From assembly GCF_001556045.1 (NCBI RefSeq), contig NZ_LSIC01000177.1, forward strand, positions 8,285 through 72,284: a DNA stretch of 64,000 nucleotides, written 5' to 3'. The stretch comes from Bradyrhizobium sp. CCH5-F6 (GTDB taxonomy: Bacteria > Pseudomonadota > Alphaproteobacteria > Rhizobiales > Xanthobacteraceae). The notes beneath the pieces are model-generated. The model was not told the origin of the DNA, made no database searches, and saw only the letters and a program-made list of their open reading frames with translations. A program made the translations under genes and the position numbers. Below are positions 9,034 to 17,557 of this stretch, piece by piece; position 1 is the first letter of the stretch; each line of letters starts with the position of its first letter.

Positions 9034-9929
9034 ATCCTCCGCGCCGTCACCGATCCGAACAGGCCGTAGGGACGGATCAGGAGAACGACAAGCATCGCCG
9101 CATAAGGCGCGACGGCATCCAGCGACGGCACCAGATAGATCGCCAGCACGCGCGCCAGGCCCACGATCAGCGAGGCCAATGCGGCTCCTTCGATCTGTCC
9201 GAGACCGCCTATCGCCGCAACCGCAAAGGCAAGCACCATGGTGTCGGCCCCGAGGCCCGGCGCGATGCCTGACGTCGGCGTCGCCAGCGCGCCACCCAAT
9301 GCTGCAAGGAACACGCCGAGCGAGAACGCCAGGATGAAGATCCGGTTGGTATCAATGCCGATCGACTGCGCCATTTCGCGGTCGGTGACGACGGCCGTGA
9401 TCAAGCGGCCCAGCCGGGTGTGATTGATCAGGAGCCTCAGGCCGATGACGACGAGGAGCGCCATGACAATGAGCAGGATCTGGTAGTTGAGATAGACCAC
9501 GCCACCGATTGAGGTAGTGCCGAGCAGTCGCATCGGCGTGTCTTCGTAGAACGACTGCACGCCAAAGGCCACGCGCTGGAGATCCTCCAGGATGAGGAAC
9601 AGCCCGAACGTGATTAGGATCTGCACGGCCTCCGACTTGCCATCGGTCCAGCGGATGAGGCCCCGTTCGATCAACGGACCGAATATCGCCGCGACACACA
9701 CCGCACTGAACAGGAGCGCCAGGAACGACCAATACGGGTTGAGCTGCCGGCTGGCGATGAACAGGCAGATCGAGGCCGCGACATAGCCGCCGATCGAATA
9801 GAGGCTGCCATGGGCGACATTGAGAACGCGCAGCACGCTGAAGACGAGCGTCAGGCCGACCGCCGCGAAGAAGATCAACGCGGCGCTCGCCAGGCTGTCC
9901 AGCAGCAAGGGGATGACTGCATTCAACAT
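9030..9929 (-). CDS. Branched-chain-type ABC transporter permease (LivH-like)
   Basis: The 299-aa protein has about eight membrane spans. It carries the LivH signature regions VLRVLNVAHGSLYSIGGYVA near residue 32 and GLGQIEGAALASLIVGL near the C-terminus. It pairs with the LivM-like protein. It begins 46 bp after the binding-protein gene and overlaps the next permease by 4 bp. Confidence 0.92.
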   Translation of the reverse strand: MLNAVIPLLLDSLASAALIFFAAVGLTLVFSVLRVLNVAHGSLYSIGGYVAASICLFIASRQLNPYWSFLALLFSAVCVAAIFGPLIERGLIRWTDGKSEAVQILITFGLFLILEDLQRVAFGVQSFYEDTPMRLLGTTSIGGVVYLNYQILLIVMALLVVIGLRLLINHTRLGRLITAVVTDREMAQSIGIDTNRIFILAFSLGVFLAALGGALATPTSGIAPGLGADTMVLAFAVAAIGGLGQIEGAALASLIVGLARVLAIYLVPSLDAVAPYAAMLVVLLIRPYGLFGSVTARRI

Positions 9930-9975
9930 CGGCCTATGCCTTCCGTCATCGAAATCAGGTGAACCTCATCCCGGT

Positions 9976-11364
9976 CTATTTGTAGCTTCCCGGCTTCGGC
10001 AGGCTTTTGGCGAACTCGGGCTTGAGCGTCGCGATCCAGGCCAGCGGATCTTGACCCGCCTGCGGCATCAGGCTGTCACCCTTGTAGCGGACCATGTCGC
10101 CAATGACGGGAAATTGCTGTGCCGACGTCTTTACGGTCACGCCGACGATCTGGTCGACCAGCCCGTCATTGTCGGCGCGGGTCTGCGCGCTGCCGGTCAG
10201 GGTCTCGACCTTGCTGCCCTTCATGGCGTTGGCGAGTTCGGCACGCGTCGGCCATTTGCCGCCGTTCTTCTGCATCGCGGCGTCATAGGCGGCCTTCACG
10301 TAGATCAGCGCGTTGGCCATCTTGATCGACGGGAACACCGGATACTCGCCGAACCGAGCCTTGTAGGCTTCGGCGAATTTTACCGTCTCCGGCTTCGCCT
10401 TGGCGTCTGGCGACATCCACCAGCCGTCGCCGAGAACACCGACGATCACGCCGTCAGGAAGCGGTACGCGCTGCAGCACCGTCTCGCCGAGTGCCAGGAT
10501 CACCTGACTGGAGGTGAAGATCCCGCGCGGTGCGGCCTGACGCACGAAGTTCTCGAGGTCGGCGCCCCAGAGATTGGAGAAAACGACATCGGGGCGCACG
10601 GTGGCGAGGCGCGAGATTTCGGTCTGGTAATTCGGCGAACCCAGCTTCGGATAGAGCTCGGCGACGATCTCCACGTCCGGCTTCAGGGCTTTCAGCGCTG
10701 CTGTGAATATCTTGGCTGCGTCGTGGCCGAACGCATAGTCCGGGTTGATGATCGCAACCGTCTTCACGTCAGGCTTGCGATCCAGCAGGTAGATCGCGTA
10801 GGCGATGAATTCGGGTACGGTGTTGCCGTTCGGGCGGAACACATACTTGCTCTTGCCGTCCATGAGCAACTGGTGGGTATCGCAATTCCAGCCCACGGTG
10901 GGAACCTCGAGCTGCTCCGCGAGCGGCGCAAGCGCAAGGCAATTGGCGCTCGACAGGGCGGCGACCATGACTTGGTTCTTCGCGTCCCCGGCGAGCCGGC
11001 GATATTCCGCGATCACGCCTTGCGCGCCCTGCGCCTCGTCGACATAGGTCGCGCTGACCGGCACGCCTCCGATGCCGCCCTTTGCATTGATCTCGTCGAT
11101 CATGAGGTCGGCCGCGTTCTTGCCCGGCATACCGTAGGCCGCGGCAGGACCGGATGCGAACGTGAAGATACCCAGCCCCAACGCGCTCGGCTTCTCCTGC
11201 GCAGCAGCCGGCGTGGCGGCGACGACACCGAGCGCGAGCGCCCCGGCGAGTCCATCCACCATCCATCGAACATTGCCCTGCGGCAGGCCGCGATCCAACC
11301 TGAAGAGCCGTTCAAGTGACGATAGGCAACGCGCAACTACGATGGAGATACCTCTAAACGTCAT
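9976..11364 (-). CDS. Island ABC transporter substrate-binding protein (LivK/AmiC type)
   Basis: The frame opens at 11421, but the ATG at 11364 follows a GGGGGAAAAGAAG ribosome-binding stretch and gives 462 aa. A shorter form from Met at 11262 would begin right at the hydrophobic signal sequence, which ends near AAAQ. The mature start KPSALGLGIFTFASGPAAAYG is a type I binding-protein strand-loop. The central NPDYAFGHDAAKIF and the ligand-loop segments are intact. It should deliver the island's substrate to the LivHMGF-like importer encoded directly after it. Clustering with a flavin monooxygenase and an amidase suggests an aromatic or amide ligand, which is inference. Confidence 0.88.
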   Translation of the reverse strand: MTFRGISIVVARCLSSLERLFRLDRGLPQGNVRWMVDGLAGALALGVVAATPAAAQEKPSALGLGIFTFASGPAAAYGMPGKNAADLMIDEINAKGGIGGVPVSATYVDEAQGAQGVIAEYRRLAGDAKNQVMVAALSSANCLALAPLAEQLEVPTVGWNCDTHQLLMDGKSKYVFRPNGNTVPEFIAYAIYLLDRKPDVKTVAIINPDYAFGHDAAKIFTAALKALKPDVEIVAELYPKLGSPNYQTEISRLATVRPDVVFSNLWGADLENFVRQAAPRGIFTSSQVILALGETVLQRVPLPDGVIVGVLGDGWWMSPDAKAKPETVKFAEAYKARFGEYPVFPSIKMANALIYVKAAYDAAMQKNGGKWPTRAELANAMKGSKVETLTGSAQTRADNDGLVDQIVGVTVKTSAQQFPVIGDMVRYKGDSLMPQAGQDPLAWIATLKPEFAKSLPKPGSYK

Positions 11365-11417
11365 GACTTCTTTTCCCCCTGTGCTGGTCGAATGATGTTG
11401 TGCGGCAGCGATCCAGA

Positions 11418-11798
11418 TCACACCGGATCGAAATAGTGCATCTCCAGAAGCAGGCAGCCGTTCACCGACTTGAACGGGCCATGCGGCGCATGCGGTGGGC
11501 GGCAGGCATAGGTGTTCGGCGGGAAGCCTTTGCCACCCTCGCCCTTCGCATCGTTACCGACGATCAAATCGCCCGAGACCAGATAAACCTCTTCCCAATA
11601 TTCGTGGGAGAACGGCGCAGTCGTGTAGACGCCGGGCGCGAAGCGGAGCAGCCGCGTCCGCGTCCCGCGCCGGTTCTCCTCATCGAGCCCGCCCGCAATG
11701 ATCTTCTGTTGGATGCCGGCCGGATAACCCGCCGGCACTTCCCAACCGGTCGTCATGTCGAGCGTGTGAAATTCGTCGTGCTTCTTGTTGACGGGCAT
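11418..11798 (-). CDS. Small single-domain cupin protein
   Basis: The 126-aa protein has one cupin barrel. The metal-ligand set is visible as His65, Glu69 or Glu70 in FSHEYWEEVYLVSGDL, and His103/His106 in RPPHAPHGPF. Small cupins of this type can be dioxygenases, isomerases or ligand sensors. Lying directly after an HpaB-type monooxygenase, it is a candidate ring-modifying or ring-cleaving enzyme for the hydroxylated product, but the sequence alone does not show that. Confidence 0.82.
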   Translation of the reverse strand: MPVNKKHDEFHTLDMTTGWEVPAGYPAGIQQKIIAGGLDEENRRGTRTRLLRFAPGVYTTAPFSHEYWEEVYLVSGDLIVGNDAKGEGGKGFPPNTYACRPPHAPHGPFKSVNGCLLLEMHYFDPV

Positions 11799-11813
11799 GA
11801 GCTGTCTCCTGGT

Positions 11814-13283
11814 TCAGGCGGCTTTGCTGGCGGTCGAGACGCCGTTGAGGTCGTAGGAATCGAGCATGGTCTGGACCAGACGGTCGGCGCCGGCCCAGTC
11901 GTATGTGCGATAGGAGTGACCCTTGGTGACGAAGGTCGCGCCGGCGTAGAACATCTCGTACTGCTGATGACGAGAGCCGAACTCCGAGCCGACGGCATCC
12001 CAAGCGAGCTTGTAGAACTTCACGCGATCATGCGAATTGGCCTTCGGTGACTGCTGGGTCTTGCCGATGAGGTCCGCGATCTCCGGATTGTCGAAGTCCG
12101 CCACCGATGAAGGCAGCATGATCATGCCGCCGCCGGCGAGCTCGCGGAGCGTGTTGATGACGTGCCCATAGAGCTGCTGGGTCAGCACCTGCGCGGAGTA
12201 AAGGGTGTGCCGGTCCGGGATGAAATAGGGACCGACCTGCGTGCCCTTGGCTTCCATCGCGGCCACCAGAGCGTCGACCATGCCGGTCTCGGCCGCGAGC
12301 TGGCCGAGCATTTCGCGCACCTGCGGGAACTGGGTGACGCCGTTCATGTCGGCGGTGCGATGCGCAAGGCCGGTCAGGAACTTGAGCTTGACGCTCAAGC
12401 GGACCATCGCCTGGTAGTTCTGATAGACGTGGCAAGGCGTGGCGTGAAACTGCTTCTGGCACATTTCGACGTTGCCTTCGATGAAGACGCGATCCCAGGG
12501 CACCTTCACGTCGTCGAAATAGAGGACCGAGTCGTTCTCGTCGAAACGGCTGGACAAGGGATTGTCGAACACTGCGCCGGCAGCGTCCTCGTAGGACTTG
12601 CGCGACAGCATCTTGAGGCCCTTCGTATTCATCGGAATCGCGAAGGACATCGCATAACGCTCTTCGCCGGGACGCATCGGCTGGATGGTCGTGACGAAGA
12701 CCTCGTCGGCGACCACGCCTCCGGTGGCGAGCATCTTGGCGCCGCGGATCGTGATCCCTTCCGCGTCGCGATCGACGACGCCGGCGGTAAGGAACGGATC
12801 GGCCTGTTCGGCCGCCCCCTTCGAACGATCGGCCTGCGGATTGATGATGACGTAGGTGAGATAGAGATCCTTGTCGCGGGCGTGGCGGTAGTAGCTCTCG
12901 AGCGCACCGGCGCGGGCGGGATCATAGGCTTTGAAGACGTCAAGCCCCATGTAGAGTCCGGAAATGCAGGACGCCACGTGGTCCGGGGCGCGCCCCATGA
13001 AGCCGGCATGCAGCGAGGCCCACGCTTCGATCGCCTTTCGTCGCGTTACGAGTTCGGCATAGGAGGTAGGAAGCTGCCAGATGCGGTTGGCGCGACCTGC
13101 ACCCATGTCAAAGGTCATCAGCTCCGCGTTTGCCGGCGCGCTCGCGAAGTCGAACAGGCCCGCCATGGAGCCGGCAAGGTTACGGAAGGCATGGTGCGTC
13201 GTGACATCGCCGACCGAGGTGCCGTTGATGTAGATGGTGCGGCCGTCTTTCAGGCCTGACAGATATTCCTTTGCGCTGCGCAT
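11814..13283 (-). CDS. HpaB-family FADH2-dependent monooxygenase (4-hydroxyphenylacetate 3-hydroxylase type)
   Basis: The ATG at 13283 (MRSAKEYLSGLKDGR) gives 489 aa, the family size, with GGAGA about 10 bases upstream. The N-terminal YLSGLKDGRTIYINGTSVGDVTTHHAF and the later DRDAEGITIRGAKMLATGG and DVKVPWDRVFIEGN blocks are HpaB hallmarks. These enzymes use reduced FAD from a separate reductase to ortho-hydroxylate phenols or remove ring substituents. The reductase gene lies immediately upstream in the operon. Relatives act on hydroxyphenylacetate, nitrophenols and chlorophenols, so the exact substrate stays open. Confidence 0.9.
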   Translation of the reverse strand: MRSAKEYLSGLKDGRTIYINGTSVGDVTTHHAFRNLAGSMAGLFDFASAPANAELMTFDMGAGRANRIWQLPTSYAELVTRRKAIEAWASLHAGFMGRAPDHVASCISGLYMGLDVFKAYDPARAGALESYYRHARDKDLYLTYVIINPQADRSKGAAEQADPFLTAGVVDRDAEGITIRGAKMLATGGVVADEVFVTTIQPMRPGEERYAMSFAIPMNTKGLKMLSRKSYEDAAGAVFDNPLSSRFDENDSVLYFDDVKVPWDRVFIEGNVEMCQKQFHATPCHVYQNYQAMVRLSVKLKFLTGLAHRTADMNGVTQFPQVREMLGQLAAETGMVDALVAAMEAKGTQVGPYFIPDRHTLYSAQVLTQQLYGHVINTLRELAGGGMIMLPSSVADFDNPEIADLIGKTQQSPKANSHDRVKFYKLAWDAVGSEFGSRHQQYEMFYAGATFVTKGHSYRTYDWAGADRLVQTMLDSYDLNGVSTASKAA

Positions 13284-13303
13284 CGCAGGTCTCCGGTTCA
13301 ACG

Positions 13304-13822
13304 CTAGTAGTGAATGGGAAGCGGCCAGGTCGGCTCGCGCTCGGTTTCGTCGACGAGATCGCGGTATCGGCCGCGGAAGAAGATCAGGGGAGCGGCGGCC
13401 TCGGCGCGGCTCGCGTGGCGAACAACGCGGACGACGAAGATGACGTGATCGCCGCCCTCGTAGATCGCATAGGGCGCACATTCGAAATGCGCCATCGCGC
13501 CCGAGATCAGAGGCGCCTCGGCATGGCCTACTGACGTCTTCACCTGGTCCCATTTGTCGGAAAGAGCGCGCGCGAACTGATTGGAGATCTGCTCCTGATC
13601 GCGCGCGAGAATGTTGACGGCGAAACCCTTGGCTTCGAGCATCGCAGGCAGACTGCGCGCCTTGCGGTCGACGCTGAAGAGAACGAGCGGTGGATCGAGT
13701 GAGACGGAGTTGAACGAGCTCATGGTCATGCCGATGAGCTCTTTGCCCCTGCCGCGCGCGGTCACCACCGCAACGCCGGTGGCGAATTCGCCGAGAGCAC
13801 GCCTGAATGCACGATCATCCAT
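13304..13822 (-). CDS. Flavin reductase (HpaC-like)
   Basis: The ATG at 13822 (MDDRAFRRALGEFATGVAVVT) is preferred over longer starts in the same frame. It has a GAGGCGG ribosome-binding site and gives 172 aa, the normal size. The motifs GEFATGVAVVTA, GMTMSSFNSVSLDPPLVLFSV and FAVNILARDQE are typical of NAD(P)H:flavin oxidoreductases that feed two-component monooxygenases. It is the first gene of the leftward island operon and should supply FADH2 to the HpaB-type protein. Confidence 0.9.
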   Translation of the reverse strand: MDDRAFRRALGEFATGVAVVTARGRGKELIGMTMSSFNSVSLDPPLVLFSVDRKARSLPAMLEAKGFAVNILARDQEQISNQFARALSDKWDQVKTSVGHAEAPLISGAMAHFECAPYAIYEGGDHVIFVVRVVRHASRAEAAAPLIFFRGRYRDLVDETEREPTWPLPIHY

Positions 13823-13864
13823 GGACACCGCCTCGTCGCCCGGTCCTGATTTATAGTTCCTAGA

Positions 13865-13883
13865 TAGCTTTCTGGCAAAGCTA
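13865..13883. promoter_or_regulatory. Palindromic site, probable MarR operator
   Basis: TAGCTTT and AAAGCTA form a perfect 7-bp inverted repeat with a 5-bp CTGGC spacer. The site lies in the 129-bp gap between the divergent flavin reductase and MarR genes. MarR proteins usually bind 16-20 bp palindromes in exactly this position. Binding by the neighbouring regulator is inferred. Confidence 0.6.
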
Positions 13884-13951
13884 GTTTGGCCTGTCAAGCC
13901 CTCTTGCTGTGCGAACGCATGCATGCTCTTTAGGCACAAACCCCAGCAGAC

Positions 13952-14581
13952 ATGCTGTTCTCGGAGAGAATGACCGTGATCGATGCGCTTCTGACGGCGT
14001 CAAGGCCGGAGCTACTCGACAAGGATGGAGACAGGACGCTTCGCGGTCTCCTCTACGACTATTTCGCTTTCGGTCGCAGCCTCGAGGCGGCCCGCGAAAC
14101 CTTTGCGGGCTTTGCCGGCCTGTCGCCCACCCAATATCTGATCCTGATCGCGATCAAGAATTCGACCGCGCAGGAGCCTATGGGCGTCAACCAAGTCGCC
14201 GAACGCCTGTATCTCAGCGGCGCATTCGTGACCAATGAGATCAACAAGCTGGTTTCCGACGGGCTGATCGAGAAGAGCCCCCATCCGGAGGACGGCCGAC
14301 GGGTGCAGCTCGGCCTCACCCAACAGGGTGCAAACTGCCTGGTCCGCCTCGCCGCCTTGCAACGCCCCGTCAACGATGCGTTGTTTGGGATGCTGACGCG
14401 CGAGGAATTCAAGATGCTGTCACAGCTGCTGTCCCGACTTGCGTCGAACGCCGATAGCGCGCTGAAGCTTGCCGAGCATGTCCGCGCGAGGCTCAAGTCG
14501 GAGGAGGACGAGCGAGCCTCCGCGTCCGGCACCCCAGAGTTCCGCAAGAAGCGGCGCTTGACGCAACGCAACAGACGATAA
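13952..14581 (+). CDS. MarR-family transcriptional regulator of the island
   Basis: The 209-aa protein (or 203 aa from Met at 13970, just after GGAGAG) has a winged helix spanning roughly residues 50-140. It reads SPTQYLILIAIKNS, then NQVAERLYLSGAFVTNEINKLV as recognition helix and EDGRRVQLGLTQQG as wing. A basic tail (FRKKRRLTQRNRR) follows. MarR proteins typically repress a divergent operon until an aromatic ligand binds. It is divergent from the ten-gene catabolic operon with a palindrome between them, so it is the likely substrate-responsive repressor. Confidence 0.88.
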   Translation: MLFSERMTVIDALLTASRPELLDKDGDRTLRGLLYDYFAFGRSLEAARETFAGFAGLSPTQYLILIAIKNSTAQEPMGVNQVAERLYLSGAFVTNEINKLVSDGLIEKSPHPEDGRRVQLGLTQQGANCLVRLAALQRPVNDALFGMLTREEFKMLSQLLSRLASNADSALKLAEHVRARLKSEEDERASASGTPEFRKKRRLTQRNRR

Positions 14582-14769
14582 TGCCGATGAGGCGACCGTT
14601 TGCCTCGTCTCCCTCCTCCAGTTCGAACGTAGAAGACGCGGAAACAGAGGCCGAAAGCTGAGACTAGCCGCACCAGTTTCGCACCAGAAACGACTCAGCA
14701 AAGCGCAACGAACATCGTCGAAGCCAAACGAAACCGCAGCAAAATCAACTAAGCTCGCCGGTATCCCGT

Positions 14770-14822
14770 CGCTCATAACGGTCTGGTTGCAGGTTCGAGT
14801 CCTGCCGGGCCCACCAAAAAAA
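14770..14822 (+). repeat. Direct repeat, copy 2 (attR-like tRNA 3' fragment)
   Basis: This is an exact copy of 4429-4481: half of an anticodon stem, the anticodon loop, the T arm, the acceptor 3' strand, CCA and the A-run. The 5' half of the tRNA is missing, so it cannot make a functional tRNA. It marks the far end of the putative island. Confidence 0.88.
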
Positions 14823-15102
14823 TCCAGTAACTCATCAGGCGCCGTTTCGCTTCATCGGAAGCGGCGCCGTAGTTGACATCCGCGACATAACTCCATGCGA
14901 CGACGGGCGAGATATTCGTCGGTGAGCTGGGTGCCATGTGTTGCATTCGGCCATTGTCTCGCAACGGTGATGAGCATGCACGGGCTTTGCCGATCGGGCT
15001 GCCTACATACTCTGCATAGAAGACGACTTTCGGAAACGCCACAAGAGGAGCAGCGATCCTCGCCAAAGCGAATCTCCGCATCAGATGCAATGGAGAATCG
15101 CC

Positions 15103-15345
15103 ATGAATGCACTCAAGATCTTGATCGCCGCGGCGCTGATCTCGACGGCGACGCTGTCGTCAGCCTCCGCCGCATGGTCCTTCGCCGACCAGGAGCCCGC
15201 AGCTTTTGCTTCGATGTATCCCAACCGGGATGTCCTCAATGGCGGTGCGTTGACCCCGGCAGGACGAATGGGCATCGAGCGCCCCGGCGGCGCGGCTCCC
15301 GTGTTTGCTGCGCCTCATGTTCGCACCCCTCACTGGCGCCGGTGA
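15103..15345 (+). CDS. Small exported protein of unknown function
   Basis: The ATG at 15103 is preceded by GGAGAA; a start at 15085 is less likely. The product has 80 aa. Residues 1-24 are a signal peptide (MNALKILIAAALISTATLSS, cleavage near ASA). The mature part of about 56 residues is rich in Ala, Pro and Gly and ends HWRR. It has no Cys and no domain I recognise. The 280 bp before it, just outside the island, show no other gene. Confidence 0.6.
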   Translation: MNALKILIAAALISTATLSSASAAWSFADQEPAAFASMYPNRDVLNGGALTPAGRMGIERPGGAAPVFAAPHVRTPHWRR

Positions 15346-15569
15346 CAGGAAGAGCAAACGAGATGCACCTGCCGGGTGCAACTGATCGTATTCCCTCCGA
15401 ACGGAGTGCGGCCGCGCGATGCGGCGCACTCCGCGGCGTGGATGTGCATCGCTCCAGCAAGCGAGAAACGATCGCTCGATCGGCAGCTCGGGCTGCCCGC
15501 ATAAACGTGGCTGACGCCCCATCAAGAGATGCTTGCCAGGCTGGATGAGGCCGTTGCAGAGCTGCCTTG

Positions 15570-16268
15570 TCAGCAACCGGAGGGCAAGACCGGCGAAACT
15601 CCGGGCGTCGGCGCCGCACCTGACGCGTTGGCAGGCAGCACTGTCGCAGGCAACCCCAGGTTCATCGTCATTCCTTCGGTACAGGCCGATGTGTTGGGGC
15701 TGGGCGCGACGGCGCCTGGATCAATGCCAGTGCCGACGTCGCCGCTAATGACGGCCGGGATCGTACCCGGAGGCGGCCCGGCCGGCACTTGCGGGATCGA
15801 GAGCGGCAAGCTCGTAGCGCTGACCACCGATCCGCCGGGCGTTGAGCTGCACGCCGTCGTCGTCCCGGTCCCGGACGGCGCGATCGGGGCGATCGTCCCG
15901 ATCGAGCTCCCGCTCTGTCCCTGGACCGGAGCAATCGGAGTGACGCTGCCCGGCGCCGACAGTCCCGGACTCGACACGATCGGGGTCGCCGGCACCGGCA
16001 TCGGAGCCGTCGAGGGTGGCGCACAGACGACGACCGTACCCGGCGTCGTCGGGTCCATCGCAAGCGGAACGGATGCCAGCGTGGTGTCGGGTGCCCCCGT
16101 CAGGGTCGTTGCGGAAAACGGGCCCGGGCTATTGAGCGGCGAGGTGACGATCGCGCCCGGTACGGTCGGAAGATCCATCGCCGTGCTGCCGGTCGTCGCG
16201 ACCTGAGCCCGGCCGGGAGAGCACCCCAGCAGCAGGGTGGCCAATGCCGCGCACGCGATGCGAATCAT
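15570..16268 (-). CDS. Pro/Ser/Thr-rich lipoprotein-like protein, last gene of an RND operon
   Basis: The 232-aa product starts with a hydrophobic segment ending LLLGCSPG, which resembles a lipobox (Cys16). The rest is low-complexity, rich in Pro, Thr, Ser, Gly and Val and without a known fold. The ATG overlaps the adaptor-gene stop by 4 bp (ATGA), so it belongs to the efflux operon, and this argues that it is real despite its composition. A cell-wall-spanning or periplasmic spacer role is a guess. An equally long opposite-strand frame is judged to be its shadow. Confidence 0.6.
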   Translation of the reverse strand: MIRIACAALATLLLGCSPGRAQVATTGSTAMDLPTVPGAIVTSPLNSPGPFSATTLTGAPDTTLASVPLAMDPTTPGTVVVCAPPSTAPMPVPATPIVSSPGLSAPGSVTPIAPVQGQSGSSIGTIAPIAPSGTGTTTACSSTPGGSVVSATSLPLSIPQVPAGPPPGTIPAVISGDVGTGIDPGAVAPSPNTSACTEGMTMNLGLPATVLPANASGAAPTPGVSPVLPSGC

Positions 16269-17557
16269 GTCTGCGCCTCCCGGCTCGCGTCATTCTTGCG
16301 GATCGCGACCCGACTGCCCTCCACCAGATTGACCGGCGGATTGAGCACGACCTGATCGCCGGGCCGAACGCCCTCGCGCACTTCGATCGACGTGCCGAAA
16401 TCCCGTGCGATCGAGACCTTCTGCAAATGAACGATGCCGTCGCGCACGACTGCGACATGAAGGCCGCTCTGATCGAATACCAGCGCATCGGCCGGAATCG
16501 ACATCGACGGGGTCTTGCGCGGGATCGACAGCTCCACCGTGCAGTAGATGCCGGGGTTCAAGGCACCGTCCGGATTGGGGACGTCGATCTCGGTCAGCAA
16601 CGTCCGGCTCCCCGGCTGCAGCGCCGTTGCGATGCGCGTCACCTTCCCGGGAAATGTCCGGTCCGGAATCTCGGGGACGTGGATCTCGGCATCGATGCCA
16701 GGCGCGACGCCGAAGGCCTCGTCCTGCGGCACGAAGACTTCGGTGCGGATGACGTTCGAATGCATCAGCGTGAACATGAAGGTCGAACCGGCCTGGACGA
16801 GGCTGCCGTTGTCGACGTTACGCTGCGTGATCACGCCGTCGAACGGCGCCACCACGCGCTGATAGGCTTTCTCCTGCTGAAGCACGCGAATCTGCGCCTC
16901 CTGCGCCGTGATGTTCGACTGCGCGACGCCAACCGCTCCCTGTTGCGCGCGCAGGGTGAGCCGATCGTTGTCCCCCTGCTGGGCCGTCAGCCACCCCTGC
17001 TTGACCAAGTTGCTGTCCCGCGAATTGGTGGTCTCGGCAAGCTCCCGACTCGCCTCGGCCTGTTGCAGCGCGGCCTGGTTCTGCGCCAGCGTCGCTTGTG
17101 CCTGAGCGATCTGTTGGTCGAGTTCCGGCGCGGTAATCTCGGCGAGGAGATCGCCCTTCTTCACGCGATCTCCGATGTCGACGTAGCGCTTCTCGATGTA
17201 GCCGCTGGCCCGAGCGAAGATGTTCGCGGCTTCGAACGCCGTCGTTGTCGCCGGCAGGGTGACCTTCATTAGGTCGCCGCTGGCACGAACGGTCGCCACC
17301 CGAACCTGCGGAACGGCGGTCCTGATCTGCTCTGCAGAAACCGCCAGATCGTGTGCGGCCTGTTGATACCGCCAGCCGCCGACGCCGAGCCCGCCTGCCA
17401 GGAGCACGAGCACGGCGCCGCCGAGCCATGCGTTGCCGTGTCGACGTCGCGGCCGCACTTCCTTGCCCTTGCCCGGCAGCTCCACGATGCGGAGGGTTTC
17501 CGCCTCAGGCCGCTCGTTCATGCCATCGTTGTCGGTCCGCACGCGAACATCGCTCAT
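16265..17557 (-). CDS. RND efflux periplasmic adaptor (membrane fusion protein)
   Basis: The 430-aa protein has a cytoplasmic N-terminus, one membrane anchor at about residues 43-63, and the adaptor layout. The lipoyl half-motif is IEKRYVDIGDRVKKGDLLAEI, then comes a coiled-coil hairpin rich in Gln and Ala (about 150-220). The second lipoyl half is YQRVVAPFDGVITQRNVDNGSLV and a beta-barrel domain follows. It links the inner-membrane RND pump to an outer-membrane channel. It overlaps the pump gene by 4 bp. No TolC-type gene is in the operon. Confidence 0.92.
   Translation of the reverse strand: MSDVRVRTDNDGMNERPEAETLRIVELPGKGKEVRPRRRHGNAWLGGAVLVLLAGGLGVGGWRYQQAAHDLAVSAEQIRTAVPQVRVATVRASGDLMKVTLPATTTAFEAANIFARASGYIEKRYVDIGDRVKKGDLLAEITAPELDQQIAQAQATLAQNQAALQQAEASRELAETTNSRDSNLVKQGWLTAQQGDNDRLTLRAQQGAVGVAQSNITAQEAQIRVLQQEKAYQRVVAPFDGVITQRNVDNGSLVQAGSTFMFTLMHSNVIRTEVFVPQDEAFGVAPGIDAEIHVPEIPDRTFPGKVTRIATALQPGSRTLLTEIDVPNPDGALNPGIYCTVELSIPRKTPSMSIPADALVFDQSGLHVAVVRDGIVHLQKVSIARDFGTSIEVREGVRPGDQVVLNPPVNLVEGSRVAIRKNDASREAQT

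Larger units (their letters stand above)
4429..14822. mobile_element. Putative tRNA-integrated catabolic genomic island, about 10.3 kb
   Basis: The segment is bounded exactly by the 53-bp direct repeats. It holds one leftward ten-gene uptake and degradation operon plus a divergent MarR regulator, and nothing else. No integrase, excisionase or transposase is visible, so it may be an immobile remnant or may have been mobilised by an enzyme encoded elsewhere. That it is an island is inferred from the repeat and the coherent contents. The gene-free margins at 4483-4631 and 14582-14769 hold no recognisable recombinase fragment. Confidence 0.75.

Noticed and set aside
4429..14822. Integrase or transposase within the tRNA-bounded segment
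   Set aside because: Both gene-free margins were read in all frames; no tyrosine-recombinase motif (R...HxxR...Y) or transposase fragment was found.
14773..15090. Reverse-strand ORF ending VGPAGLEPATRPL
   Set aside because: The C-terminus is the reverse translation of the tRNA 3' fragment, a well-known false ORF type. No family features or convincing start are present.
15529..16206. 225-aa forward ORF opposite the lipoprotein-like gene
   Set aside because: It is as long as the reverse frame, but it lacks a signal or ribosome-binding site, whereas the reverse frame is coupled by ATGA to the adaptor gene.
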